The notes below the pieces were generated by a model, which was given only the letters and a program-made list of their open reading frames with translations, had not been told where the DNA came from and did no database searches. Positions 23,388 to 33,895 of a DNA stretch of 64,000 nucleotides are shown here, one piece after another (position 1 is the stretch's first letter; every line of letters starts with the position of its first letter). The stretch lies in contig JANEZZ010003061.1 in the NCBI GenBank assembly GCA_026122225.1, positions 4,836,001 to 4,900,000 of the forward strand, given 5' to 3'. The translations under genes and the position numbers were made by a program. This DNA comes from Heloderma charlesbogerti. Taxonomy: Eukaryota; Chordata; Lepidosauria; Squamata; Helodermatidae.

Positions 23388-23452
23388 AAAGACTGGGCTA
23401 GATGGATCAATGATCTGATTCAGAATAAGGTAGCTGCTGATGTGCCTATGTA

Positions 23453-24017
23453 GTCTCTCAAAAAGACCTATAAAGCCACAGGGAACCATTTTTGTTAGAT
23501 TATATTAATGCAATTTTTGCTAGATTATATTAATGCATATATCAAATGCACCATTGATGTTACTTTCCTACACAGAAAGAAACCACTTTGGTTTGTACCA
23601 AGTTGTTAGTCATGACTAACCTAAGTCCCATTCATTTCAATGGGTCTACTCTAAGTATGGCTACCATTGCATACTACCCCATGTGTCCAAAATACTATTG
23701 GGCTGGATCCAGAGATCCACCCACAGAAGGGGGAAACTGACTTTCCTAAAAGAAAAGGTGGGGACATAAACGTTTTAAAATAAATCAATAATAAACGTTG
23801 TGATCCCTCCTCTCCCTGCCAATCCCCAGAGCCCCTCTTGACAGTCTGGGGACCATGCTAATGAGAAAAGGGGGTCTGTGGCTTGGGAGGCTGAGGATGA
23901 AGAAGGAGATTGCAGAAAATTGGGTGGAGGCACCCTTCCCCCTCAATTGAGCACTGGCAGGGAGGAAGAGGGGACAGGAAGGACAGCTTCTGCCTGCTCC
24001 CTTCCACCTGACCCCTA
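23453..24017. other. No gene recognised; palindrome scrap
   Basis: At 23620-23660 AAGTCCCATTCATTTCAATG resembles the palindromic repeat at 59840-59935. Text at 23700-23990 (GGCTGGATCCAGAGATCC) has a weak likeness to 40360-40510. No exon is visible. Confidence 0.4.
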
Positions 24018-24163
24018 ACTCTCAAGGAGCTATCCAAGGTACTGAACCTATTTGGGGTTGAGGTTCAGAACATTGGATAGCTCCTTTAGAGTTCTGGCTG
24101 GTTCTGGCTGAAACCCAGAGTGGATTCACAACCCCATGGAAATTGGAGCCACCAGCTTCCACA
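24018..24163. mobile_element. Foldback MITE (CAGTGGAGGCTGG family), left-truncated
   Basis: The segment CAAGGAGCTATCCAAGG..GGATAGCTCCTTTAG is the central inverted repeat seen in the copies at 15559 and 36194. The right arm ends GGAGCCACCAGCTTCCACAG. The left terminal arm is missing. Confidence 0.65.
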
Positions 24164-25185
24164 GGATCTAACCCAGTGTGTGTGACTCATTCTGGGGGGT
24201 TTGAGAATACCATTTCAACAGACAAAAACTAAAAAGCAGAATATATTAATCTTAGCTTAACTGGCAAGCAGCTTTGTGTATAACAGAAGCCAGGACACTT
24301 AGTGCCAAAAATCCTCAATTCTATGTCCCATCGTAGCACAGATGGGCACAACACCAAGTGAGTCACTCAGAGACACCTGCTTTCTCTAGGACAGATTTGG
24401 CTCTCGGCCGTCTTCCTCAGGTTCTCTCTACCATGCAGAAAGAGAGACTTGTCAGGTGCATGTATTAATCTTCACTAGTCAGACAAGTTAATTAAACTAA
24501 GTACATGAGCTCTGGAGGAAGTAGGCCCCCACAGAGAATAAAGGTGCATTTTGTCACTTTTGTCATTTTGCGCCACTGAGACCATTGAACGCTTTCAGCA
24601 GAACAAACTTTTAGTTTGCAGAGCTCCAAGGAAAGCTCAAGGATGGCTGCTTACCAAGTTGCAACCTGTGCATTTTTAAAAGGGTAACAGGGAACTTTGT
24701 ATAGAGTGTCTGTGCACAGGAGGGGTGTAAATACAATATAATATTCTGAACAGTAAACCATTAAACATTCCCATTCTGTTCTGTTGTGCTGCTTCTTTAT
24801 GGCTAGAACACTCTCTCTCTCTCTCTCTCCCCCCCCCTCTCCCTCCCTCCCTCTCTTTCTTTCTTTCTTTCTTTCTCTGGCGGGTCTCTCTTCAAGAATC
24901 ACTGCTTTAATAAAACCTTACCTCAGTCGTTCTGGTCTCACTTACCAGCATCTCCATTTCCAATTCAAACTCATTGAACTCTAATCTTATTAAATTCCAC
25001 TCTCCTGTGCTGTTTCTCATCTCTCTTCTGGCCTCTCATGTCCTGGCCTCTCCTTTCCTTTCCTTTAAATATTTGGCTGGCTTCTTCAACACACTTTAAA
25101 ACATTATTAAAAACATATCCTTTCTCTCCTGCACTTCTGTCTTAATTTACTATTTGGCTTTTTGCTTCCTTTTTGCCCACCCATC
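24164..25185. other. No gene recognised; pyrimidine microsatellite
   Basis: A (CT)n then (CTTT)n run lies at 24810-24878. The remainder shows no feature I can support. Confidence 0.4.
24810..24878. repeat. Microsatellite (CT)n/(CTTT)n
   Basis: Pure pyrimidine tract passing from CT dinucleotides through a C run to CTTT tetranucleotides. Confidence 0.97.
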
Positions 25186-25960
25186 TAGGATGTCAGACAA
25201 ATCCGCAATGGAATCAAATGACATTGGATTTCTAGATATGTTGGAGAAATCCGCAACAGAACTAAATGAGTTTGGATTTTTATGAATCTGACCCACGAAT
25301 TCTGGAGTGGACCAGCTTTCCCGTCAGGCAGATTTCATGCACTTGCACAAATTACATCTATAGAAAAATATGCAAAATAAAAAACATGGCCAAAAATGTG
25401 CCTTTCCCTCATAAGCCAAAGTGCAAAAGTGTGCATTTTGGGGGATTTTTCACACATGCAAATTTGCACAAATGCACATTCATGCAAAAGCAAATTTGCG
25501 CAAATTTGGGAACTAAAAAAAATCTGATTCCATCAATGGGTGGACGATGGAACAAAAGGCTCCTGACAATCTGGGAAACACAGAGGGAACAGATTTTACA
25601 CAATCCATACAACCCTGTGGATTTCTAGGAATCCGACTTCTGGATTCTGCAATGGACTGGCTTTTCCTGAGTCACACAGATTCCACAGATTTGTGGACTA
25701 GTTTCTTTACTTTCTGGAATGTTATGCAAATTTCATCGTAGAAAAATACATAAAATAAAAAGAACATCAGCCAAAAGTGTGCATATCCCCCATAGGCTAA
25801 AACATGAAAATGCACATTTGGGGGGGTGCATGGGGGGGAATTTACACATTTTTGCAAGTGCAAATTTGAATTCTGCCAATGAGTGGGTGATGGAACAAAA
25901 TGCACCAGACAATCTGCAAAATGCAGACAAAACAGATTTTACAAAATCCATACATCCCTA
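25186..25960 (+). mobile_element. Short hAT-type family (AAATCCGCAA), outer copy
   Basis: The outer copy starts TAGGATGTCAGACAAATCCG at 25186, is interrupted at 25232 by another copy of the same family, and resumes at about 25618 with TCTAGGAATCCGACTTCTGG. It ends TCCATACATCCCTA at 25960. Without the insert it would be about 380-390 bp, the size of the inserted copy. Flanks CACCCATC and CACACACA match only partly. The interior is rich in TGCACATTT-type words and has no coding capacity. Confidence 0.75.
25233..25617 (+). mobile_element. Short hAT-type family, copy nested in its own relative
   Basis: A perfect 8-bp TSD, TGGATTTC, lies at 25225-25232 and 25618-25625. Ends are TAGATATGTTGGAGAAATCC and TCCATACAACCCTG, worn forms of TAGGGATGT and CATCCCTA. 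The TSD shows that this copy jumped into the older copy around it, so the family was active at two separate times. Confidence 0.85.
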
Positions 25961-26073
25961 CACACACAAACCCCTTTTCCTGGATTAACTACTGTATTCT
26001 TTAACTGACTTTTCTTCTTTCACTCTCTCCCAGCATGATCAGAGTCTCCTGTCCTTTAGCTCCTTTTATCTCA

Positions 26074-26074
26074 T

Positions 26075-26156
<82 letters not shown>
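26074..26156. repeat. Microsatellite (TA)n(CA)n
   Basis: A TA run passes into a long CA run with two TACA interruptions. Confidence 0.97.
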
Positions 26157-26174
26157 AAAGTCAGGTGGGGTTGT

Positions 26175-26470
26175 GACAGCCATGCTGCCAAATGGAGCCA
26201 TTGAGACACAAGAGGGAGGTATCAGTATGATTTGGGAAACCCATAGATTTGCAGAAGTAGAAAAGATCTTTAAGGGGGCAAAAACACCCCAACAGCACAA
26301 TGAGAACTAAGCATGCTCAGTGGCCACAGAATGGCATGTGCCTCTTGTGGGGGAGGGGGGAAGAGTGAGGGAGGTGGAATAGAATGGAATGGAGCATCCT
26401 AAAAGGAGGTTTGGATGGAAGACGGAAGAATAGCGCTCCACATGGCAACATTTTGTTGCAGGTGTCACTT
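26175..26470 (+). repeat. Dispersed repeat, unnamed family, copy 2
   Basis: Shares AGATTTGCAGAAGTAGAAAAG, AGCATGCTCAGTGGCCACAG and GGAATGGAATGGAGC with the copy at 15850-16075, and CAACATTTTGTTGCAGGTG with the minus-strand copy at 54408-54615. The class is unknown. Confidence 0.6.
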
Positions 26471-26647
26471 ATGTGTTTTAGATTATGATCTTGTAGGCAA
26501 GGATTTGCTTTTCAAGAAATATGTACAGTACCTAGCACATATTAGACATTTTATGGGTAATAAATGAGGATGGTTTTCCCCTTCAACATCTCTGCTTGTC
26601 AATTGTCAGTTTCAGACTTTATCCTTTACCCTTGCCTGTCAAAGGTA

Positions 26648-26803
26648 GAGAGCCAGTGTGGTGTAGTGGTTAGGGTGTTGGACTGGGACTCGGAAGATCC
26701 AGGTTCTTGTCCCCACTTGGCCCTTAAGCAAACTGGGATAATTTGGGCCATACACTGACTCTCAGCCTAACTTACCTCACAGGGTTGTTGTGAGGATGAA
26801 ACA
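26648..26803 (+). mobile_element. tRNA-derived SINE head and body
   Basis: AGAGCCAGTGTGGTGTAGTG contains box A-like TGGTGTAGTGGTTAGG, followed by box B-like GGTTCTTGTCC and the body CTCAGCCTAACTTACCTCAC. The copy ends at GTGAGGATGAAAC where a short hAT-type element begins, so its LINE-like tail is missing. Confidence 0.85.
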
Positions 26804-27183
26804 TTCTGTCTGTGTTTCGCAGATTGCCAGGTGCCTTTCATTCTGTTGCCCGCTCATTGATGGAATCAGATCTTTCCAATCTCCCAAATTTGTGCAAATT
26901 CACATTTGCACAAATTTGCACTAGCAAAAATGTGCAAATCCCCCCTCCAAATGTGCAAATCCCTTGAAAACGTGCATTTTTGGCTATTATTATTATTATT
27001 ATACGTATTTTTCTACAACTAAATGTGCGTAAACTTCTGGAATGTAAAAAAACATATATACATTCTGCAAGTCCACAGAATCCATGAGACTCGGGAAAAG
27101 CCGGTCCACTGCAGAATCTGCAGGCCAGATTCACAGAATGCTGAACTCATTTGATACTGTTGTGGAGTTCTCTGACATCCCTG
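26804..27183 (-). mobile_element. Short hAT-type family, minus-strand copy
   Basis: Matches the family at 34239-34656 in reverse: CATTCTGTCTGTGTTTCGC, then TTGCCAGGTGCCTTTCATTC, a TGCAAATTCACATTTGCAC region, and the end TTCTCTGACATCCCTG at 27183. The TAGGGATG-equivalent left terminus is lost at the junction with the SINE, so no TSD can be read. Confidence 0.75.
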
Positions 27184-27997
27184 TGAGAAACTGTCAAAGA
27201 ATTTCTCCTCCCCCTGGAGAAATCCAGCAAAATGCCTCCCCTTGCATTCTCTGGCCATAAATAGGGTGTTGGGCAGCCTGTTACCCACACAGAACTAGCT
27301 TTTCTATACAGCAGAACTGTTCGTGCTAATTCAGTGCTAACGAGGATTAACAGCATATTTGTAGGAACTCGCTATGTGTTTTTTTTCCCAAACTGTTTGC
27401 CGTGTTTAGTCTTGAAAAAATATCTGTGCAATGACATCAACATCCTTCGTTATATTAAACCATATATAATTTATATTATATCAGAACTCCAGATCCTTCA
27501 TTTCTCAAATATCATGGCTCTGGGTCTTCTCAAGCAGTGAACCCAGAGGCCTGTAGCAACATAGAACCAGAGATATTCAAGTGCAGCCAAAGTTTGAAGA
27601 GGGGGAGCTCACAGATTCCTGCAGGGGAAAATTATGCAATAGCTGGTAAATACAAACACTCTTCTCCTAACTGCTCAACTGATGCTCAGAAGAAATGCAT
27701 GAGAACAATGATTTGTAGCAGCGGGCTTAATTTTATTTGTTTATTTGACTTGTACCACACCTTTCTACCAAACATGGCACTCAAGGTGGTTTTAGTTTAA
27801 ACCACAATAGCATATGTCACAATTATTGTTCATTTAGATTTGGTTCCCCTCCCCCTCTTCATTTGGATTTGTAATAAAACGATCTTGAGAAACACAAGCT
27901 AGTCAAGCATTGGTTTGCTGTGCAACAAATTTCATTTCCAAGAGAGAGGTCAAATGGCAATAGAATCGCTAGAGGCCATGACAACCAAATTATCTTA
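27184..27997. other. Unassigned; LINE tail scrap
   Basis: 27184-27245 repeats the GAATTTCTCCTCCCCCTGGAG words seen at 23280. At 27725-27800 TTTATTTGTTTATTTGAC plus CACACCTTTCTACCAAAC and GGCACTCAAGGTGG resemble a LINE 3' tail on the minus strand. No exon found. Confidence 0.4.
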
Positions 27998-28050
27998 AGG
28001 CGTAATCCTATGCCTGTTTAGACAGAACTCCCAGCATTCCCCAGCCAGCC
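27998..28050. mobile_element. Half of a palindromic Harbinger-like MITE
   Basis: AGGCGTAATCCTATGCCTGT followed by TTAGACAGAACTCCCAGCAT is the left arm of the MITE at 32089-32207. The right arm is absent. Confidence 0.6.
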
Positions 28051-28870
28051 ACCCTTAGACACTCTACTGAAAGTTCAGTCAATGCTTTTTTCATCTTGCT
28101 GGAAGTAGCTGAATTGTTGTATCTGTACATCCTATGATTCTTTGCAACAAAGTGAAATATCTGTCTCTCAGTCCTTGATAATTCTATGGTACTTTGCTTT
28201 CCGCTCAATGAAAACCATACATTATTTACAATCCACTAAGTTTAAGACATTATGGATAGCTATTCTTGTATGTTCAGAATTCATGAGCTACAAAAATTAC
28301 AGATGCTACCCATACAGGACGTATACTTCAATGTTGCAGTATTTCTTGCTGTTCTTTTATTTTAAAGGGGTGCTTCTTTAAGGCAGCGACAATGTGTCCA
28401 ACTTCCTTTTCACAAAAAAGGATGACCCAGTTAATTAAACAATGAAGATTACTGTTTTGGAAGAGAGAGGAGATCCCTCTCTCCAGCTACATGTACAATT
28501 TAAGGACTGTTTAAATGTTGTGGTATGAGTTCTAGAAGATAAGGGGCAAGTCTTTTAAGTAATATCACTGGCCTATCAAGGAAATGGGAATATCAGTTTG
28601 ACAGCTCTGAGGAGCACTGAGATAACAAGTTGACACTGGAATCCAAACTAGATGTGATGCAGGAAATCTGTGACAGGTTTTTTTGCAAAGTATTGGGTGG
28701 AGGGGAGAAGTGGAAGCGATCATGAGAAGCTGCCAATATGACCAGGTAAATGGTGGGAGTGTGGGGAGAGAGGTGTTCAACTCATAACTCTTTGAGTTGG
28801 GCGGGTAATGTAGATCTGGGTAAACAGCACAGGATAAAAGGATTACTACATTTTTCTTCCAATTTGTGCA
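28051..28870. other. No gene recognised
   Basis: No exon, RNA gene or known repeat seen. Confidence 0.35.
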
Positions 28871-29168
28871 CTTCATCATAATTCTCAGCTCAAAATACAT
28901 ACCAAAACGCATGGAAGAGTACACATTTTGGGTTGAAATGCATACAAAATGTCATATTTTATAATGAAACGCATTAGATATGTGTTTCAGTGTAGAATGC
29001 ATAGAAAATGCCTATACTTTGTGGGGGGGGATCAAAAATAATGCAAGTGTGTGTGTGTGTGTGTGTGTTATTTGCAGATTGATGCAGAAACTGGACATAA
29101 CAGACTTATGAATGGACATATGCGAAACTGATGGCGGACCTAGAATAGTTTTCTTTGTCCATCCCTAT
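28871..29168 (+). mobile_element. TGCAT-rich hAT-like repeat, family 3
   Basis: The end TTTCTTTGTCCATCCCTA resembles the CATCCCTA terminus of the TAGGGATG group. The interior repeats words such as ACATTTTGGGTTGAAATGCAT and AATGCATAGAAAATGC. A (GT)n run lies at 29047-29068. The left end is unclear. Related text is at 30604-30745, 41195-41513 and 43538-43800. Confidence 0.5.
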
Positions 29169-29429
29169 GGGGCATACTACTGATTGAGGTAATGCAGTTC
29201 TCTTTTCATGCAGTTTTGTTATTAACACTGGTAGTAACATTGTTATTGTGTAATGCATAAATCAAGCCTAAGAGATGTCGGCATAGGAGGCTCTTATGAC
29301 CCTGATATGGCTCCTTTCTGTACAACCAGAAGTACAGGAAACACTGCCAGGGATGGGAGAAGAGATCACCTTGCCTTGGAAAGGACACTATGAATGAGGA
29401 TCTTTAGTTTGTTTGTTTTTTAAGGCAAC

Positions 29430-29965
29430 TAAGGGGGAGACATGATAGAGCAGCCTTCCCAACCTAGACTATAACTCCCATCCTTCCCAGCCAGAAAATG
29501 GGAATTATGGGAGTTGCAGTCCAACACATCTGGAGGGCACCAGCTTAGGAAAAACTGTGATAGAGGTTCATAAAATCATGCATGGTGTGGAGGAGTTGGA
29601 TGGAGAGCCATTTTTTTTCTCCCCCTATTCCAATACTAGAACTTGGGGTCATGCAATGAAATTGACTCTCACTACATTCAGGACAGAAGAAAGGAAGTAT
29701 TTCACACAGCAGGTAATTCATAGAGTTCCCTGGCACAAGATGCAGTGATGGTCCTTAGTTTAGGTGGCTTTAACAGGGGGTGAGACCAATTCATGGAGGA
29801 TGGCTGTGACATAGCCAAGATAGCTATGTGCAAATTCCAAGTTCAGAAATAGGATGCCACTGAATATCGGGTGCTAGGAGGTCTCTATGGGAGGGGGCTA
29901 CTGCCTTCAAGTGCTGTCTGTGGGCTTCCCATAGGCATCTGGTTGGCCACAATGTAAAATACAGA
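29430..29965 (+). mobile_element. CR1 LINE fragment interrupted by a hAT MITE
   Basis: The CR1 words GGGGGAGACATGATAGAG and TTCATAAAATCATGCATGGTG are contiguous once the MITE at 29451-29557 is removed. Downstream, ACTTGGGGTCATGCAATGAA and GGACAGAAGAAAGGAAGTAT encode the C-terminal CR1 protein, and GTGGGCTTCCCATAGGCATC is the 3' region. Divergence begins after GGTTGGCCACAATGT. Several lesions make it a dead fragment. Confidence 0.88.
29451..29557. mobile_element. Palindromic hAT MITE with perfect TSD
   Basis: The 107-bp element runs from CAGCCTTCCCAACCTAGAC to CCAGCTTAGGAAAAACTG and its arms pair through ACTATAACTCCCAT and ATGGGAGTTGCAGT. The 8-bp duplication TGATAGAG at 29443-29450 and 29558-29565 is perfect and restores CR1 sequence when one copy is removed. 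CAG..CTG ends with 8-bp TSDs indicate the hAT superfamily. Confidence 0.9.
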
Positions 29966-30026
29966 TGTGTAAATCAGCATAACTCCGAATTCGACCACAA
30001 AGCTTGTTCTGACTCGTGTCTGTCTC

Positions 30027-30590
30027 AGATTAAGAACATAAGAACAGCCATGCTGGATCAGACTAAGGGTCCATCTAGTCCAGCATCTGTTCACACAGCG
30101 GCCAACTAGCTGTCAACCAGGAACCCACAAGCAGGGCATGACCACAACACCCTCCCACCCCCCACCCCCCATGTGTACAACTGGTGTACATAGGCTCCCT
30201 GCCTCTGGTACCGGAGGTAGGACATAGCCATCAGGACTAGTAGCCATTGACAGCCTTCTCCTCCAGGAATTTGTCCAACCCCCTTTTAAAGCCATCCAAA
30301 TTGGTGGCCATCACTACCTCCTGTGGAAGTGAATTCCATAGTTTAACGATGTGCTATGTGGAGGAGTGCTTCCTTTTATCTGTCCTGAATCTCTCACCAC
30401 TCAGCTTCATAGGATAACCCCAGGTTCTACTATTATGAGAGAGGGAGAGAAATTTCTCCCTATCCACTTTCCCCACACCATGCATTATTTTGTACACCTC
30501 ACCTCTATCATGACTCCCCTTGCTCTCCTTTTTTCCAAGCAAAACAATCCCAGCTGTTGTAACCTTCTCTCCTAGGGGACAGCGTCGTTT
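30027..30590 (-). mobile_element. CR1 LINE 3' fragment
   Basis: The minus strand contains the CR1 end CAGCATGGCTGTTCTTATGT, upstream protein-coding text for MALKGGWTNSW and YKIMHGVGKVDREKF-like words, and the GAGAGGTTACAACAGCTGGG-type region. The 3' terminus TTCTTATGTT at 30027-30040 is the typical CR1 end. Stop codons break the frame. Confidence 0.85.
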
Positions 30591-30603
30591 TTGTTTTGTT
30601 TCT

Positions 30604-30930
30604 CCACATGAAAATTTATGCATATTTTCCCACTAGTATGGATTACTTGTGCACATTTTTGAAATGTATGAATTTTCCTCCCATTGATTAAGTGTGATTG
30701 TGTGCATTTTTCAAACTTCATGGTTTGTGCAGTTCCTGCCCCTGTTCTAAAAGGTTGAAATTCCTCTCCTAAGGCTTAGTGACTAGCAGTGAGAGCTTTA
30801 TGCCAAAATATGATGGTATTTTTGGCTCCGCCCATTTTGCCTTTGGCCCCACTCACCATTGGAATGCAGCCCCAAGAGCATTTCCATAATGGAACTTGGC
30901 CCACAGGCTGAAAGAGGTTCTGCACCCCCG
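30604..30930. mobile_element. Remnants of two hAT-like repeats
   Basis: 30604-30745 has the TGCACATTTTTGAAATGTATG text of family 3. 30755-30930 (GAAATTCCTCTCC, TTTGGCTCCGCCCATTTTGC and AGGTTCTGCACCCC) is a minus-strand likeness of the element at 47714-48055, which contains TTGGCCCC and GGGGCCAAAAGTG words. Ends are worn and no TSD is visible. Confidence 0.45.
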
Positions 30931-31289
30931 ATTTAAAGCAATGTCAGGAGAAAGGGGCTGAAAGAGGTTCAATACCCCAACTCTACAGCTTTGAGAACAA
31001 GGGAGAAACTACATGTGACATTTAATGCAGCTGCATTTCTGCTTTTTGTTGCCACTAATGGGAGATCTTTTTCGAGCTGCATGGGAGGGGGTGTTTTGGA
31101 GGTGGGGTCATGCCTGGGGTGGGAAGGAATAAAGAACTGGTAATTGCTGCATATTAAAAACCATGTGTAGTTTGACCTACAGTGGCACAAAAATCCTGCT
31201 CATCCCATTCAAATCTGAGCCAAGAGACTTTACATTCATCTCTTTGAACCCGAGGCAGAATATACAAGCCAGCACCAGCAGTAGATTTC

Positions 31290-31346
31290 CTGCTTTGGCA
31301 GGGACTAGATGAGCTTTGAGGTCCCTTCCAACTCTACAGTTCTAGC
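31290..31346 (+). mobile_element. CR1 3' end scrap
   Basis: CAGGGACTAGATGAGCTTTG followed by AGGTCCCTTCCAACTCTACA is CR1 3' untranslated text ending at CAGTTCTA. Confidence 0.65.
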
Positions 31347-32085
31347 TTGGCTAGCAAAAGCCACTGTTTTAAAATACTTGTTTCCCCAAAATTATAAGAA
31401 ACTGAAAAAAGCAGGGGTTTCCTCCCCAGGATATCTAAAGAAAAACGTGATTCTGAGCCTTAGACAAGAAGTTTCTTATCCACCTGAGAGATTGCTAACA
31501 TAATAACAATAGTGGAAAACTTTGGGGGTGGGGGGGGAGCAAACATGTGGTTTTGCTCTTAACTATTGCAGTCTAAAGAGGGAAACCCTCACAACAAAAA
31601 CGAGTTTTATTTCATCATCTAACAAGTGTGTGCAAAGCTCTCGCCGAATTGGAGGCGCAGAGAAAGTGCTAAATTTAGAAAGACACTTTTACTATTGTGC
31701 CCACAAAATCTCAAATGTTCTGCTGCTGAACTGAGAACGTTGCTATGGAAATAACCTTAATTGCTGCACAGTGAGTAATAAATGCTCCGCAGAAGTATTT
31801 CCACAAGACATCTTCAGTTTTAAACTTTCAACGGTTTCTTCCCCTCCCATTATGTAACATATGCATTTCAACGACCACATACTTGTCTTAAAACAGCCTC
31901 TGTGTGGCAGCTGGATCCACATGGGAGCTGTAACATATGCAGCAGCTAGTTCCCACATGATTTATTTCCATTACTTGAAGAGTGTCCACACCACTACCAG
32001 CTACTGCCACAAACATCAGAATATATACACATATGTTAAGAGTTCATAAATAGGGAAGCAAGGTTTAGTTGTTACATTAATCAAC
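31347..32085. other. No gene recognised
   Basis: No feature I can support. The stretch is AT-rich and has no transposon ends that I recognise. Confidence 0.4.
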
Positions 32086-32088
32086 TCA

Positions 32089-32207
32089 GGGCACAATCCT
32101 AGGCATGTTTAGACAGAAAAAAAGTCCTACAACTCCCAGCATGCCCCAGCCAGCCATGCTGGGAGTTGTAGGACTTCTTTCTGTCTAAACATGCCCAGGA
32201 TTATGCC
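32089..32207. mobile_element. Palindromic Harbinger-like MITE
   Basis: GGGCACAATCCTAGGCATGT at the left pairs with ACATGCCCAGGATTATGCC at the right, and GTCCTACAACTCCCAGCATG pairs with its complement around the centre. The right flank is TTA; the left flank is TCA, a worn version. It could fold into a hairpin over nearly its whole length. Confidence 0.8.
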
Positions 32208-32213
32208 TTAAAC

Positions 32214-32885
32214 ATTATTTATTTATTTATACCCTGTCGTTCCACCAAAAATGGTGCTCAAGGTTGCTAACAAATCCAGATTAAAAAGAAAATCTTAATT
32301 AAAATATAGCATAAAAGCAAATAAATTAAAAACTATTAAAACACATTAAAAGAATTAAACAGGACAAACCAATCAACAACCCTCCAGCAACAGACCAACT
32401 TCTGTGCCAAAGGCCTGCCTAAATAAAATTGTTTTTTCCTGCCAGTGAAAGGAAAAAGAGAGGGAACAACCTAGCCTCCCTTGACATGGAGTTCCAGAGC
32501 CTGGGAGTGGCCCCTGGGAAGGCCCTCTCTCATGCCCCCACAAAACATGCCACTGATAGTGGAAGTATCGAGAAAAGGGCCTCCCCCAAAGATCTTAAAC
32601 CCAGCCAGTTTCATGTGGTAGCCAGTTTCATGTTTCAGGTAGCCTGGTCCCAAGCCATATAGGGTTTGATAGGTCATAACCAGCACTTTGAATTGTGCCC
32701 AGAAACAGGTGGGTAGCCAGTGAAGCTGCTTTAACAAGGGCTCCCTCTAACTGGTCCCAGTCAACAGTCTGGCCACAGCATTCTAGTTTCCAAACAATCT
32801 TCAAAGGCAGCCCCACATACAGTGTATTACAGTAGTCTACGTGGGTTGTAAGTAAAGCATGCCTGACCATGGCCAAATCAGACAT
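32214..32885 (-). mobile_element. L2-type LINE 3' fragment
   Basis: Minus-strand protein words HVDYCNTLYVGLPLKIVWKL and LKQLHWLPTCFWAQFKVLVM match the C-terminal part of the L2-type protein at 45.2-47.1 kb (HWLPVVFRAKFKVLVLTFKT). The order of pieces is normal for a decayed copy. The AT-rich tail TTATTTATTTATA lies at 32214-32230. Confidence 0.8.
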
Positions 32886-32891
32886 CTCTAA

Positions 32892-33332
32892 GGGAGCAAT
32901 CCTATGGCCTCTAGTCAGCGGCTAGACAACCATAGGATATGTCGGTTTCCGGGAACTGACCTCAGAGCCCACACTCCGAGGTCGGTTCCTGGACAACCGA
33001 CCTTCCTCCCTTCCCACACTGCCTCGCACACAGCTCGGAATGGCCCCATCTTTGGAAGAAGAGTGCAGAGCAGCAAAAAGGGGAGTTCTGGGGGGTGTTC
33101 CGGGAGGGGGAAGGTGGAAAAGTTGGTATGGCACATCCTATGTGTCGTCCAGCAGCCACTTCTCCCGCTCCACCTTCCCATGGCCAGACAGCCAAAATCA
33201 GCTGTCTAGCCGCAAATGCAGGGTGGCTGAAGCACAGGGGAGACGATCCCCTCTGCCTTTCTCCTGCCCTGCATTGGATAGGTGGTTGCCTTGAAGTTCA
33301 GAGGTGGCCGCCTGTTCCATGGGATTGCGCCC
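32892..33332. mobile_element. Harbinger-like element, 441 bp, perfect TAA target duplication
   Basis: Ends are GGGAGCAATCCTATGGCC and CCATGGGATTGCGCCC. TAA flanks both sides (32889-32891 and 33333-33335), the TWA duplication of the PIF/Harbinger superfamily. The termini match those of the 111-bp palindromic MITEs, but the interior is unrelated and GC-rich with open frames on both strands and no recognised domain. A relative lies at 41718-42142 in the opposite orientation. Confidence 0.8.
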
Positions 33333-33379
33333 TAAAGGTTTAACTGATTGATTTGGTGGGGGCTGTTTTTCTTTAAGTC

Positions 33380-33895
33380 CATTTGATTATGGGGATTAAT
33401 TTATATTCCACTTTTCTACAAGAGCTGCACTAGTTACCGGTGCATTCCAAGCCCAGTTCAAAGTGCTGGTTTTAAACTTTCAAGCCTTAAACAGCTTGGG
33501 ACCAAGTCACTTGAATGACCGCCTTCACCCATATGACACTATCCACAGTTTAAGAGCAATAAGATCTTAGAGGCCCTTCCCATTTGCCCACCCATGAGAG
33601 TAGTCAGGTGGGTGATCACATGTGACAGGGCCTTCTATGCAGTGGCCCCACACCTCTGGAACGAGCTGCCATTGGAGGTCTGCCATGCTCCGTCATTGCA
33701 GACTTTTAAGAAGGCCTTGAAAACATATTATTTACCTTGGCCTTCTCATGATATGACTGCTATTGTTGCTGTTACTGCTGTTAACATTGTTGATGGTTTT
33801 ATTGTTAGCTTTTATTGTTGTTTTTATTGTTTTTATGTTTTTATCACTTTTAATATTTAAACTGTTTTAATGTATTTTATTGCTGTAAGAGAAGA
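33380..33895 (+). mobile_element. L2-type LINE 3' fragment, plus strand
   Basis: CTGCACTAGTTACCGGTGCA encodes the LHWLPV block in worn form. Further on, GTGACAGGGCCTTCTATGC and an open frame with VAPHLWNELPLEVCHAPSLQ then TFKKALKTYYL match VAPTLWNSLPRELRYAPSLM and FRRALKTWFF of the 45-47 kb element. The end is AT-rich (ATTGTTTTTATGTTTTTATC). Confidence 0.82.

Larger units (their letters stand above)
21087..23452 (+). mobile_element. tRNA-derived SINE split into three parts by nested insertions
   Basis: The SINE head (21087-21191) has the tRNA-like text TAGCTCAGTGGCAGC and box B-like GGCTCCATCC. It resumes at 22020-22067 (CCTGAAACCCCAGACAGTAG) after hAT-type copy B. It ends at about 23388-23452 with GACTGGGCTAGATGGATCA, after a second insertion (22068-23387) that itself contains hAT-type copy C. 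The order of the three parts follows the usual SINE order, which makes the reconstruction firm for the first break and likely for the second. Confidence 0.75.

Noticed and set aside
26648..26720. A functional tRNA gene
   Set aside because: Box A and box B are present but the cloverleaf is not preserved and the body continues as a SINE found at three other sites.
33040..33294. Overlapping frames in the GC-rich 32.9-33.3 kb element as a host exon
   Set aside because: They lie wholly inside a Harbinger-like element with TAA duplications, and the related element at 41.7 kb has no conserved frame.
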